This document shows, piece after piece, positions 18,009 through 27,301 of a stretch of 64,000 nt of DNA. The DNA comes from an uncultured Bacilli bacterium. Lineage in GTDB: Bacteria > Bacillota_I > Bacilli_A > RF39 > UBA660. The notes below the pieces were generated by a model. It ran no database searches. It saw nothing but the letters and a program-made list of their open reading frames with translations, and was not told the origin of the DNA. Every line of letters begins with the position of its first letter. The stretch's first letter is position 1. Where the stretch lies: NCBI GenBank assembly GCA_934096985.1, contig CAKONC010000003.1, forward strand, positions 1 through 64,000. The letters run 5' to 3'. The position numbers were made by a program, and so were the translations under genes.

Positions 18009-18290
18009 TTACGTACCATTTACTACTCTATTACTACCTACACTACAATCACATTCAATAGTGTTAGTACTCATCGTAACACCAGCTGTAGAATTATCAT
18101 CAATGTAGTAATGACATTCTTGCTTGCCATTAACACAAGCAGTACATTGCACCGCAGCATGACAATAAGTTCTTGCTCTAATAGCACTTTTTAATGATGG
18201 ATATAAGAATACTGTAAATAATGTTAATATAGCAGCAATTGCAACTACAGTTATAACAGTGTTACTTAATTCACCTGTAGCTTCCTTCAT
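18009..18290 (-). CDS. Flp-like small pilin (first)
   Basis: A 93-residue protein starting MKEATGELSNTVITVVAIAAILTLFTVFLYPSLK, a type IV-pilin-like N-terminus with Gly followed by Glu and a hydrophobic helix. The tail is Cys-rich (CHAAVQCTACVNGKQEC, ECDC). RBS AGGAGG. It begins a run of pilin-type genes behind a strong internal promoter, consistent with a major subunit needed in large amounts. Confidence 0.65.
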   Translation of the reverse strand: MKEATGELSNTVITVVAIAAILTLFTVFLYPSLKSAIRARTYCHAAVQCTACVNGKQECHYYIDDNSTAGVTMSTNTIECDCSVGSNRVVNGT

Positions 18291-18320
18291 ACCTTTAATC
18301 CTCCTTTATCTTATATTTTT

Positions 18321-18349
18321 ATTATAACAACATTTCATTTAATTATCAA
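18321..18349 (-). promoter_or_regulatory. Internal promoter in front of the pilin genes
   Basis: Minus strand TTGATA, 17 bp, TATAAT, between tadC and the first pilin gene. It would give extra transcription of the pilins relative to the assembly machinery. Confidence 0.7.
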
Positions 18350-18360
18350 TATATTTTACA

Positions 18361-19152
18361 TTATATATTAATCATTTGTAGTACAGCTAGTATTAAAATA
18401 ACCATTACTCCTATGCCTGTTGTAACAAGCATTCTCATAGTCATACTTTCCATTTTATCAAGACGATTTTTATATCTTGTTTCTCTAGCCTTTTGTTGTA
18501 ATGATGAAATTGATTTAGAAAATGTTAATAATTGTTCTTGTTTTCTTTCTTGTCTTCCTAAACTTAGACGATAAAGAAGTCTCATCATTCTCATACTATC
18601 TCTAACAGGATACTCTTTAGCAAACTCCATGTACGGATTGATTGAATCATCACCTGAATTAATTGCATTTATAAGTTCCTCTAAACCAGGTTTAAAAATT
18701 TCTGGTGCATCATTAATCGATTTACCTATTGCAACAGGGACAGTATAATGTTGAATTAATATTTCAATACTTTTTAAGTAATGTGGAAGTAAAGAATCTA
18801 TTTGAGAAATATGTTTTCTATGAAAACTCTTTAACTGCATATAAGTTACTTTAAATACAGCATAACCTATTGCAACTGCAATAACTAGTTTTATTGTAGA
18901 ATAACCTGACATCATTACATAAAATACTGCAAGTACGGTGGTAATTAGACCATTTCTAACACGTTTATTAAAAAGAATATCAGGATTTACGGCATTTCCG
19001 TATTTGGCCTTAACATAAAAATCCCAATCATCTTCTTTTAGTTTTCTAAAAATGGCTTCGTTATCACTAACTAATCTACTAAAGCTAATTTGTCCAGTTG
19101 TAAACATTATTAGATAAATAATAGCTCCTAAAATAAATATTTCATAGTACAT
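18361..19152 (-). CDS. tadC: Tad pilus inner-membrane platform protein TadC
   Basis: A 263-residue membrane protein with an N-terminal TM, two central TMs (about 70-105), a cytoplasmic helical GspF-type region (LLPHYLKSIEILIQHYTVPVAIGKSI... RMMRLLYRLSLGRQERKQEQ) and a C-terminal TM. This is the TadC partner in the TadB/TadC platform. It starts 1 bp after tadB ends. Confidence 0.8.
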   Translation of the reverse strand: MYYEIFILGAIIYLIMFTTGQISFSRLVSDNEAIFRKLKEDDWDFYVKAKYGNAVNPDILFNKRVRNGLITTVLAVFYVMMSGYSTIKLVIAVAIGYAVFKVTYMQLKSFHRKHISQIDSLLPHYLKSIEILIQHYTVPVAIGKSINDAPEIFKPGLEELINAINSGDDSINPYMEFAKEYPVRDSMRMMRLLYRLSLGRQERKQEQLLTFSKSISSLQQKARETRYKNRLDKMESMTMRMLVTTGIGVMVILILAVLQMINI

Positions 19153-19153
19153 A

Positions 19154-20056
19154 TTATTCTACCCCCACATCTTCATTATAATATTTTTCACCTTTTAATA
19201 AGAATAAAGCATTAATTATTATTATTGCATGAAGGATAATTTGTACATACCATATATTTAAAAGATCCATATATCTTTCAGTGCCATACATATATTGAAC
19301 TGCTAATATTAAAAAGAATAATGCTAAACCAAACTTAATAAATCTACCATGGAAACTCTTACGATCCATTTGGTCTCTATAAACGCCTTCAACAAGGGCA
19401 TCTATGTCCATTGACATATTTTCCAAACTTTGGCCGGCATCTCTTGCACCTTCTTTAGTAATTTGATAGAAAAGTTGGTGCATATTTTTTACCATATAAT
19501 ATGGATATTTTTTATTAAAATAATCAATCGATTCATCTATAGTACCATTTTGATAAGACATATCTATCATTTTTTTTAAGTCACTTAAAACTGGATCTTC
19601 AATAATACCTGAATCCCTAACTCCTTCTAATGATTTAACAAAACTTTGAGTTGTATTAAATTCCATTATTACGTTAGTAGTATAAGTTTCAATTTGTTCA
19701 AATATAAATTCTGAATATATTCTTTGACATCTTAAATACGCTAAATAAGGAATTACAGATACTGCCACTACTGCATAAGCAATTGATATTAATACGTTGT
19801 AAAAATATAAATAACCAACCACACCAGCAAATCCAGCAAATAATACTATTTGAGATAAATATTGTCTTGTAGTAAATTCTTGTCCAAGCTCTTTTGCTTT
19901 TGCTCTTACTGTTTTAAATGAATACGGAGCATATTTTTCGTACGCATTTGACGCAGTAGTAACAAAAAACTTATAAACATTTTCTCCAGGATTTTTACGA
20001 TATAAAATAATAAAAATTCCCAGTAATAAAAGTATAATAAGTTCTAACGCATACAT
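19154..20056 (-). CDS. tadB: Tad pilus inner-membrane platform protein TadB
   Basis: A 300-residue membrane protein of the T2SS-F (GspF) class: N-terminal TM, a TM pair near 75-110, a cytoplasmic domain (QIETYTTNVIMEFNTTQSFVKSLEGVRDSG... GARDAGQSLENMSMDIDALVEGVYRDQMDRKSF), then two C-terminal TMs. Order cpaF-tadB-tadC is the classical Tad arrangement. Twelve bp after cpaF. Confidence 0.85.
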   Translation of the reverse strand: MYALELIILLLLGIFIILYRKNPGENVYKFFVTTASNAYEKYAPYSFKTVRAKAKELGQEFTTRQYLSQIVLFAGFAGVVGYLYFYNVLISIAYAVVAVSVIPYLAYLRCQRIYSEFIFEQIETYTTNVIMEFNTTQSFVKSLEGVRDSGIIEDPVLSDLKKMIDMSYQNGTIDESIDYFNKKYPYYMVKNMHQLFYQITKEGARDAGQSLENMSMDIDALVEGVYRDQMDRKSFHGRFIKFGLALFFLILAVQYMYGTERYMDLLNIWYVQIILHAIIIINALFLLKGEKYYNEDVGVE

Positions 20057-20068
20057 ATAAACTCCTTT

Positions 20069-21208
20069 CTATAATGAATCAATAGCTTCCATTTTTGGTA
20101 ATACCATATTTACATCATTATTTGTATTTTTATTTACTTCATCGGTGTTATTAGCTTCTGCAAATAAAGCTTCATTAAGTACTTTTCCTTGAGCACCAAA
20201 ATAATCTTTTAAATATTTTGTTGGTTTATTAAGAGAAATAGTACCATCTAAACTTTTAGAAAAAATCTTATTAACTCCAGCTTCATTATTTTCATCAACA
20301 TAAAATTCGGCAACCTCAACAATCTCACGTTGGAATCTTTGAAGTTCAGCACTCATATATCCTTTAACGTGTATGCCAATTTGTACATATCTATGGATTG
20401 ATTTTAAAAATTGTTCAATATCCTGATTACTTTCAAGAAGTGAATACATACGCATTGGAATATGACTTGCACTATCAGAGTGAATTGTCGAAATAATATT
20501 ATGACCTGATGATATTGAGTTACGTACCGCAGTAACAGCTTCTGCAGAACGAACCTCGGAAAGTAATATCCATTTAGGATTTTGTCTCATACATGTTACT
20601 AGTACATCTGAATATGATGCAATATTATTGGTTTTCATTGCAACAATATCTCTATGTGGAAATATTCTATCTAAGTGTAACTCCAAAGTATCTTCGATTG
20701 TAATAATTTTTTCATTTTCTTCAGTATTTGAAGCTAAATATTTAGCAAGTTCAGTTTTACCTGAACCAGTTTCACCGGAAATAATAATATTGCAATGTGC
20801 TTTAACACATGATATTAAAAAATTATGTACATTTTCTGTAACATATTTTTCATTAATTAATTTTTCTTTATTTAGTCTTATTTTTGCAGGTGTTTTTCTT
20901 ATAACACATGCAATTCCATTTGTAGCAATACTCTCATGAACAAAGTTAAGACGAAGTTCAGTACTTTCTGCATCTAGAAATGGATGAGCCATATTAAATG
21001 TCGTTCCCATAACATTTGAACATTGAAAAGCTAGTTTTTCCATTAAAGCATTGTTTATTTCTGGTCTATTAACCATATAAATACCTTTGTCCAAAGTTTT
21101 TAGCCAAACATTTCCACCATTTGAGTACGAAATATCTGTGATATTATCATCATTTAGAAACTCAGTTATAGGTCCAAAATCTAATTGTGAAAATATAGAT
21201 TCTTTCAC
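20069..21208 (-). CDS. cpaF: Tad pilus assembly/secretion ATPase CpaF (TadA)
   Basis: A 379-residue VirB11/CpaF-family ATPase that powers pilin polymerisation. Walker A GETGSGKTELAKYL is at about residues 145-158, an Asp box IITIEDTLELHL follows, then Walker B-like NPKWILLSEVRSAEAVTA and the His box GHNIISTIHSDSA. It is shorter than typical CpaF at the N-terminus (no long zinc or helical extension). It lies 21 bp after cpaB in one operon. Confidence 0.92.
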   Translation of the reverse strand: MKESIFSQLDFGPITEFLNDDNITDISYSNGGNVWLKTLDKGIYMVNRPEINNALMEKLAFQCSNVMGTTFNMAHPFLDAESTELRLNFVHESIATNGIACVIRKTPAKIRLNKEKLINEKYVTENVHNFLISCVKAHCNIIISGETGSGKTELAKYLASNTEENEKIITIEDTLELHLDRIFPHRDIVAMKTNNIASYSDVLVTCMRQNPKWILLSEVRSAEAVTAVRNSISSGHNIISTIHSDSASHIPMRMYSLLESNQDIEQFLKSIHRYVQIGIHVKGYMSAELQRFQREIVEVAEFYVDENNEAGVNKIFSKSLDGTISLNKPTKYLKDYFGAQGKVLNEALFAEANNTDEVNKNTNNDVNMVLPKMEAIDSL

Positions 21209-21229
21209 AAATAATCACTCCCTTTATTT

Positions 21230-22000
21230 TTATTCTTCTGGTATTTGTGAAGTCTTAGCTAATATAAAGTTCTTTAAATACTCTACAGTAACTGTACTTG
21301 CATTTTTTTCAGTGTACGCTTTATTACGAGGTACAGGTACTAATGTTATACCTGAAATATATCCAGCATACATAAGTAGTTTATACATATCATTTGGTAC
21401 AGCAAATAAAAGTTCAGCAGGTGATCTTGTTTCAGTAGAACCAAATACATCTTTTCCACTTGCATCACGTACGCCTAAAACAGTAATACTTTCAATAAAA
21501 TTACCAAACATAATTTTTCCATTATCATCAGTAGCTTTTAAATAAAGGTCAATTTTATCACCAGGATAAATTGAATTACCAAAAGTAGTATGATTGTTAA
21601 CAGACATACTATAAATTGTATGTTTATCAGGAATATTATCAAATACTGAGTTTGGTAGTTCGGCTTTAGTAACTATTTGAGACTTATAGAATAAACCTCC
21701 CTTAGGAATTGATGTACCAGTAGTTACATAATAACCAATTAATGCTCCTTGGCTTTGAATAATATCTGCTGTTTTTAAAAGTTTATTATTAACTTCTACA
21801 TAACCGATTTTATCCTCAGTAATTTCTTCCGTAGCTTTAATTTCTTCTTTTGCATATGGTACTCTTATTGGTGTTGTAGCTTCTTTTACTCTCATTGTAT
21901 AAAATGCCCAAAGGACAACTATACCCGCAAGTACTAATAAAATAGTAACTGTATTTTTGTTTGCAACAGTCTTTTTAATAAATTCTTTTATATTTCCCAT
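21230..22000 (-). CDS. cpaB: Pilus assembly protein CpaB/RcpC (SAF domain)
   Basis: A 256-residue protein with one N-terminal TM (about 17-34) and an extracytoplasmic SAF-like domain (IRVPYAKEEIKATEEITEDKIGYVEV...GALIGYYVTTGTSIPKGGLFYKSQI), followed by an RcpC/CpaB domain (IYPGDKIDLYLKATDDNGK). I set the start at the ATG at 22000, 6 bp behind GGAGG. A longer frame reaching 22075 crosses the promoter and lacks a ribosome site. It is the first gene of the cpaB-cpaF-tadB-tadC unit. Confidence 0.85.
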   Translation of the reverse strand: MGNIKEFIKKTVANKNTVTILLVLAGIVVLWAFYTMRVKEATTPIRVPYAKEEIKATEEITEDKIGYVEVNNKLLKTADIIQSQGALIGYYVTTGTSIPKGGLFYKSQIVTKAELPNSVFDNIPDKHTIYSMSVNNHTTFGNSIYPGDKIDLYLKATDDNGKIMFGNFIESITVLGVRDASGKDVFGSTETRSPAELLFAVPNDMYKLLMYAGYISGITLVPVPRNKAYTEKNASTVTVEYLKNFILAKTSQIPEE

Positions 22001-22040
22001 TTTTATCCTCCATATTGATAATCTTCTACTATCAATTAAA

Positions 22041-22069
22041 ATTATAGCAATTTTTGAAATGATTTTCAA
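22041..22069 (-). promoter_or_regulatory. Promoter of the cpaB operon, extended -10
   Basis: Minus strand TTGAAA, 17 bp, TATAAT with TGC directly before the -10. Strong consensus. Confidence 0.8.
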
Positions 22070-22081
22070 TAACATATCATT

Positions 22082-22108
22082 AAAAAAGACACAATTTTTA
22101 CTTGTGTC
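22082..22108 (-). terminator. Terminator splitting the Tad locus in two
   Basis: Minus-strand arms GACACAA/TTGTGTC with six T. It ends the transcript carrying the 1288-residue secreted protein and sits just before the cpaB promoter. Confidence 0.85.
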
Positions 22109-22162
22109 AATTTCTTTTTCGTTTAACTTAACTTTTTGTAAAAAATCAATTTTTCAAACATC

Positions 22163-22588
22163 TTACTCCGTACCTGAAGTTTCTTTGGTTTTTGTTTCAA
22201 GTATAGCATCGATTTTATTTACAATATCAAATGTTGTAGAATCACCACTTATATTAAATGCGGCTGATTTACTAGAAACTTGAACACCAACTTTTGGTGG
22301 TGCTTCATAAATTTCAGTAAATTCAATTGTATATACAGTTGAAAGTGAAGCTTCTTCAGCAAATCTTCTTATAAAAACTTCATAAAATTTCTCTTTGTTT
22401 ATTTTTACTTCACCATATTGACGATAATAAGCATAATCTACAGCATCAACCATAGCTGATTCAGTAATTTCTTTTACTAAATAATAATCTTGTGTATTAG
22501 TTGAAGTATAGCTTTGGACAAGAAGGAGTACTACTATGATAAATACTCCTAAAACCATTAGCCAATAGCCCCAATAGGATTCTTTCAT
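22163..22588 (-). CDS. Single-pass membrane protein of the Tad locus, unknown function
   Basis: A 141-residue protein: short MKESYWGYW N-terminus, a TM helix (about 10-26), then a mixed helix/strand domain (VKEITESAMVDAVDYAYYRQYGEVKINKEKFYEVFIRRFAEEASLS). The TadE-like plan (short cytoplasmic tail, one TM, outer domain) and position suggest a minor pilin or assembly factor. I do not recognise it further. It lies 12 bp after the 1288-residue gene and before a terminator. Confidence 0.75.
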   Translation of the reverse strand: MKESYWGYWLMVLGVFIIVVLLLVQSYTSTNTQDYYLVKEITESAMVDAVDYAYYRQYGEVKINKEKFYEVFIRRFAEEASLSTVYTIEFTEIYEAPPKVGVQVSSKSAAFNISGDSTTFDIVNKIDAILETKTKETSGTE

Positions 22589-22600
22589 TTCATACCCTCC

Positions 22601-25600
22601 TTACTTCCAAGATGGTCCAACGTCTGGAAGACCATCACCATTTAAATCTAATGAACTAAATTTATAGATTGTCCAGTAATCATTTTTTATAACGTCACTT
22701 ACTGTTACATCATCAGGTCCAGTGTATGGTCCAAAATTATCAAAATTTTCTTTGTTCTTCGGTCTACTATTTGTACCACCAGTTAATTCAACTTTGCCAT
22801 CACTTGCATAATCATCTATAAGTTTATCAATAAATGTACTATAACAGAATACGTTAGTCATTCTACAAGTGCTATCACTTTCATTATATGAATAGCCACT
22901 TTTTGTACAACGAGCTTCATCATAATCTCTTAAAATATAATCTTTACATACCAAAGTATCATTATTGTATGTTCCTTGTTCTTTATTATATTCTCTAATT
23001 TTCATTATCATGTCCGTATCCATTGTAACTTTTAAAGAATACTTCTCTACTGTTGGTACAGAAGAAGAGCCTCCACCACTATTACCAGTTTCTGTAGTTG
23101 CACGTGTAGTTATTTCATTTCTTGTATCTTGAGCCTTTCTTGCAACAAGCTTATTTCCATATACTGTAGGATCTGTTTCCCAGTTAAATCCAATTACACG
23201 GTTAGTTGGGAATAAATTTCCAGGACTTACAGGTTTAAAGTCATAAGAAGGTTTAGGTGGGTCCGGTGTTAAAATACAGTCAATACAGACAACAGTGCAG
23301 TCTGGACAACAATTATAGTTTCTCTCACATTTTTCTCCAGGAACGCAGCCTACTTCAGCAAGAGCCTCATCTCTATTATGTTTTAGTTGACAAGATGAAT
23401 CAAAATAATTATTATCACAAACATAATATCCATCTGATTCCTTTACACAGTAATGTGGTTCTGAAGAATTTCTACATACTCTTGCCTTACAAGTTTCCCA
23501 ATCTTCACCCTCGGTACATTCAGTCTTGTAGTGTGTCTTTCCATTTTCATCTACACAATCACCTTGAGATACTTCATAAGTACATGCATATTGATTTCCC
23601 TCAATTGTTATTCCAGAGTTATCATCTGTAACCGTAGTTTCTGATGGTCTAATATTTTTGGTAGGATCATTAAATCTACTTGACATACTATTACCAGTGC
23701 TTCCAAATATACGGCCAAGTTCTGGTGATCTATCATAAAATGTTCCAATATTATCAAGAGTTAAAATATAATAATATGTACCTGTTTGTGTATTAATTCC
23801 AACTGGTAAACCATTAATTCTATCATAACTTTCTTTTTCAAGTGCATTAGGATCAATAACTATATTACCATCATCATGACCAGAAAAATAAACTTTAGCA
23901 GTGTTATATGTTCCATTTGATGTAGCAATTTTATGAACGTATTTTACATTTGTTACAGGGAATTCAGATGTTGATGCAGTATTAGAACAAGTTATATCAC
24001 TACCATCATCCGGTATATCACATACAAGATATTTTTCTGTGCTATAAGATATATCAGTACTTCCACTACAAGTGTCATAAGCATTATTTACTTCACCATC
24101 ACAACGCCATGTTGTATCATGAATGTTTCCATCAATATCTTCTACTTGAGTAGTATACTTACATTTTCCAGAAGCTATATCATCAGATAAGCAAAATTCT
24201 GAATTAACGTGTTCATCAGGACTTACCATGATATCACAAGTACCTTTTGCACAAGTACTTCCTGTTTTTCCTTGAACTTCATTTATCCATTTTGAAACCG
24301 AATTATTATTTGGTTCTGGTTCTTGGTAACTATATTTAACATATGGATCATAAGTATAAACTATATCCCAAGATGTTTTAATAGCAGCATCTCCAGATAC
24401 ACTAGTATAGGATTTGTCATCACCACATGAATTATATTTATCAACTATTGTTTTAAGTTCACTAATTGCGGTTCTAAGTCTAGCTTTAGCATTTTCTCTA
24501 TAAGTCTCAAAAGTATTTTCTTGATCATTCCAATCAGTTTTAGCAGTTACACAAGTTGGTTCTTGATTAGAGTCATATTTACCAAAATAAGTGTTATTTT
24601 CTTTTGTAGTATCATTAGTAAATACATCACTTACATTTCCTGAAGTAAATGTTATACTTTGACCACCATTTGAAGTAGTATAACTTATATAGTTACTACT
24701 ATGAACAATGTAATATGGATAATCTACATCACTATCATCAACGTTATTACATGGTATTTTTCTCTCATCAGAAGTGTCTTTTTTCCATGTTGATGTTTCA
24801 ACAGTCCAATCATCTTCATTTATAAATGTTAAGTTTTCATGATAGAATAACCATTCATTGTATGCATCTGCTATCTCTATTTGTTTATCAACAATATCTC
24901 TATTATATTGTTCTTTATCAATTTTCGTTGTATAACAGTCTTGCTGTCCTTTTATCTTTACACTTATTTGGAAGTATCTTCCAGCCTCAGTTGTTTGTTT
25001 ATAAGGTACACCAAATTTATAATCTTCTTTACATTTTATTTCACAATAAGGATTACCACTAACAGCAGAAGCACTATCACCATCATACGTATAAGAATTA
25101 TCTGCTATATCTTTGCTGCCTTTTTTTAATAGACATTTTTTAATATTATAAGTTTTTGTATCAGAATTATATGCTTCTCTAAATTCATATTCTAAATATT
25201 TTTGAATATCGTCTGCATCTGCATCAGGATCTGATGGATCTTGAATATCATTATTTTTCCATTCTTTTAATTTATCAGTATCACCTGGTTCACAAATTGC
25301 AGGCATTGTTACTGTTGGTTGACATTTAGTATCACTACAAAGTTGTGTGGTTAGAGTAAAATCTCCTTTAGTTGGTTCAGTACTTGATATTAAGAATCTT
25401 TGAGTATTTTGAGTTTCTACACCAGATGGAGAAATTCTAGCTCCTGTAAAAGATGAAGTATATTCATATTCAAGTTTCATACTTACTGAACAATCTTCTT
25501 CAGTATCATTTTCATCGACATCATCAAATCTATCATCTTTTTGAAGAGTTATAGCAAAACCTAAATAAAGAGTACCTTTTCTATCATCTAGTTTACGTGA

Positions 25601-26467
25601 TAAATCTTCATTGTAAGAACTTAATTGCTCCCAGCCTTCTGTGCCATCAATAAAGGTTTTAGAAACACCAATCATTTCAACGTCCGCACCATTATTTACT
25701 GTTATTTCCGGAGCTTTTGTTAATTTAAAATATTCGTTATCCCCATCACCAATTATATTATTTATTTCAATTTTAACAGAAACAATCTTTTTATAAATTA
25801 TTTTATCATTTTCTACAACTCTGGTAATTTGACCTTCCTCACCTTTTTCAACTTTAGTTGGTTTATTATCTGCAGCATGTTCCGCAGCATAATTTAAAGC
25901 TTTAGTTAAAAGAACTCTTACTTTGTCAGCTTTACTGGCAACACCAGCATATGTAACATCTGTGGTAAATTTTGCTCCACCATAAGCATCATATGCATTC
26001 ATAAAATCTGGATCTTTCTGGAACTCTTTAACAAGGGCTTTTTCCTGATTTACATAATCATCTGCGTTAGCATTACTAAAGCTTGCTTGAACAACGTCAG
26101 TAAGAATTCTTAATGCATAATGCTTTACATTATATTTATCTGAATTGTTCATTATATACAAAGCTGCATAATCATACTTTGTAACGGTAGCACTAGTCGA
26201 AGATGGTAAAAGTCTTTCAACCTTGAAATTCGAAGCATCCGGTGTTTTACCTCTATCTATACAAAATGCCTCAAAGCTTTTTCCTGTGGAACTTTGAGTT
26301 GCACTTGATTTTGAATAGCCCATATTAGATGGGAAGCCGAGTCCAGAATCAGTTGAATTATGGTCATTTTTAATTGTAAATGCTTCACCAAGTTTAAAAG
26401 CATAAACATTTGGAACAAGAATTAAAGTAAAAATAAATATAAATAATAGTTTTGATATTTTCTTCAT
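22601..26467 (-). CDS. Giant Cys-rich secreted protein, candidate pilus-tip adhesin
   Basis: A 1288-residue protein with a signal peptide (MKKISKLLFIFIFTLILVPNVYA). The N-terminal 200 residues carry SFEAFCIDRGKTPDA, then YAALYIMNNSDKYN and YALRILTDVVQASF. That order resembles thioester adhesin (TED) domains, although a clear TQ.AIW motif is missing. The middle is Asp/Ser/Thr-rich. Residues about 1000-1120 hold a dense Cys cluster (CTYEVSQGDC, CCPDCTVVCIDC). The C-terminus is DLNGDGLPDVGPSWK, an EF-hand-like calcium loop. There is no C-terminal TM or LPXTG motif. It shares a transcript with a TM protein upstream and a TadE-like protein downstream, all beside the Tad genes. Confidence 0.8.
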   Translation of the reverse strand: MKKISKLLFIFIFTLILVPNVYAFKLGEAFTIKNDHNSTDSGLGFPSNMGYSKSSATQSSTGKSFEAFCIDRGKTPDASNFKVERLLPSSTSATVTKYDYAALYIMNNSDKYNVKHYALRILTDVVQASFSNANADDYVNQEKALVKEFQKDPDFMNAYDAYGGAKFTTDVTYAGVASKADKVRVLLTKALNYAAEHAADNKPTKVEKGEEGQITRVVENDKIIYKKIVSVKIEINNIIGDGDNEYFKLTKAPEITVNNGADVEMIGVSKTFIDGTEGWEQLSSYNEDLSRKLDDRKGTLYLGFAITLQKDDRFDDVDENDTEEDCSVSMKLEYEYTSSFTGARISPSGVETQNTQRFLISSTEPTKGDFTLTTQLCSDTKCQPTVTMPAICEPGDTDKLKEWKNNDIQDPSDPDADADDIQKYLEYEFREAYNSDTKTYNIKKCLLKKGSKDIADNSYTYDGDSASAVSGNPYCEIKCKEDYKFGVPYKQTTEAGRYFQISVKIKGQQDCYTTKIDKEQYNRDIVDKQIEIADAYNEWLFYHENLTFINEDDWTVETSTWKKDTSDERKIPCNNVDDSDVDYPYYIVHSSNYISYTTSNGGQSITFTSGNVSDVFTNDTTKENNTYFGKYDSNQEPTCVTAKTDWNDQENTFETYRENAKARLRTAISELKTIVDKYNSCGDDKSYTSVSGDAAIKTSWDIVYTYDPYVKYSYQEPEPNNNSVSKWINEVQGKTGSTCAKGTCDIMVSPDEHVNSEFCLSDDIASGKCKYTTQVEDIDGNIHDTTWRCDGEVNNAYDTCSGSTDISYSTEKYLVCDIPDDGSDITCSNTASTSEFPVTNVKYVHKIATSNGTYNTAKVYFSGHDDGNIVIDPNALEKESYDRINGLPVGINTQTGTYYYILTLDNIGTFYDRSPELGRIFGSTGNSMSSRFNDPTKNIRPSETTVTDDNSGITIEGNQYACTYEVSQGDCVDENGKTHYKTECTEGEDWETCKARVCRNSSEPHYCVKESDGYYVCDNNYFDSSCQLKHNRDEALAEVGCVPGEKCERNYNCCPDCTVVCIDCILTPDPPKPSYDFKPVSPGNLFPTNRVIGFNWETDPTVYGNKLVARKAQDTRNEITTRATTETGNSGGGSSSVPTVEKYSLKVTMDTDMIMKIREYNKEQGTYNNDTLVCKDYILRDYDEARCTKSGYSYNESDSTCRMTNVFCYSTFIDKLIDDYASDGKVELTGGTNSRPKNKENFDNFGPYTGPDDVTVSDVIKNDYWTIYKFSSLDLNGDGLPDVGPSWK

Positions 26468-26468
26468 A

Positions 26469-27194
26469 TTATATTATGTCCTTTCTTCTTTTTTTGATAA
26501 TTATAATATAGCCTGTCACACCAACTACTATTACACATGTTCCTGCTATAAAAACGGCTTTGTTTTTCTTAACAAATTCCCATAGTTTTTGGAAAAATGT
26601 TTTATTTTTTTCCTCTTCCTCTTTTATTTGCTCTTCTTTGTAATCTTCAATTTTATTTACAAAATCCTCAAAGCCAGTATCAGTGTATGATACATATTTA
26701 TTACACATATAAAACTCTGGATTATCTTTACAATAACCATATGAAGAATAAATATTATATCTTGGAGTAGTTAAATAAAAAGTTCTATTAAGTGTACCTT
26801 TACAATCAGTTTTATTCGAATTATATACATTAAAAGTGAATGTGTGTACAGTCATAATATCTTCAATATCAAAAGATATAATTCCATTTACAGCATTTTT
26901 GCTTGTAAAAGTTTTATTAAATCCATTATCTCCTTTTACAACTACATAGAAATTTTCACTAACATTTAATATAGATATTTTAAAATAACTATATGACAAA
27001 TCACAATCATCTTGACCATCTGCACAAGTATATTTAGTCTTATCAAGTTGTGTAATTTGTTCTTCATATATTGCTTTTATAGTTGCTGCTTCACTATTAA
27101 TTTTAGCCTGCTGTTCATATGAACAAGCCGCATCTACGTTAATACTAAATAGTAGCATTGACAACATAAGAAAAAAATATTTTAATTTCTTCAT
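26469..27194 (-). CDS. Secreted Cys-containing protein with C-terminal TM anchor
   Basis: A 241-residue protein: signal peptide (MKKLKYFFLMLSMLLFSINVDA), ectodomain with Cys pairs (ACSYEQQ, YTCADGQDDCDLS, YGYCKDNPEFYMCNKY), a charged helix (EEQIKEEEEKNKTFFQKL) and a C-terminal TM (about 213-233) with a basic tail. The start is the ATG at 27194 (weak site AGGGATGG); the longer frame to 27248 would run through the promoter. It ends 1 bp before the 1288-residue gene. A membrane-side partner of that protein is a reasonable guess. Confidence 0.75.
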   Translation of the reverse strand: MKKLKYFFLMLSMLLFSINVDAACSYEQQAKINSEAATIKAIYEEQITQLDKTKYTCADGQDDCDLSYSYFKISILNVSENFYVVVKGDNGFNKTFTSKNAVNGIISFDIEDIMTVHTFTFNVYNSNKTDCKGTLNRTFYLTTPRYNIYSSYGYCKDNPEFYMCNKYVSYTDTGFEDFVNKIEDYKEEQIKEEEEKNKTFFQKLWEFVKKNKAVFIAGTCVIVVGVTGYIIIIKKRRKDII

Positions 27195-27219
27195 TTTTTG
27201 CACCATCCCTACTATTAAA

Positions 27220-27248
27220 ATAGTAACATATTGACAATTTTTTTTCAA
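27220..27248 (-). promoter_or_regulatory. Promoter of the large secreted-protein unit
   Basis: Minus strand TTGAAA, 17 bp, TACTAT. Back to back with a plus-strand promoter. Confidence 0.65.
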
Positions 27249-27254
27249 TAAAAA

Positions 27255-27283
27255 TTGATTGAATTTAAAAGATATGTTATATT
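27255..27283 (+). promoter_or_regulatory. Promoter of the CPBP protease gene
   Basis: TTGATT, 17 bp, TATATT, with an AGGATGG ribosome site before ATG 27302. Confidence 0.65.
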
Positions 27284-27301
27284 TTTATAAAGGATGGTTT
27301 T

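Noticed and set aside
21230..22075. Longer start of cpaB
   Set aside because: The extension reads through a consensus promoter and its -10; the ATG at 22000 has GGAGG at good spacing.
22601..26467. Definite thioester domain in the giant secreted protein
   Set aside because: The Cys and order of motifs fit but the TQ.AIW glutamine could not be identified, so it is reported only as a hypothesis.
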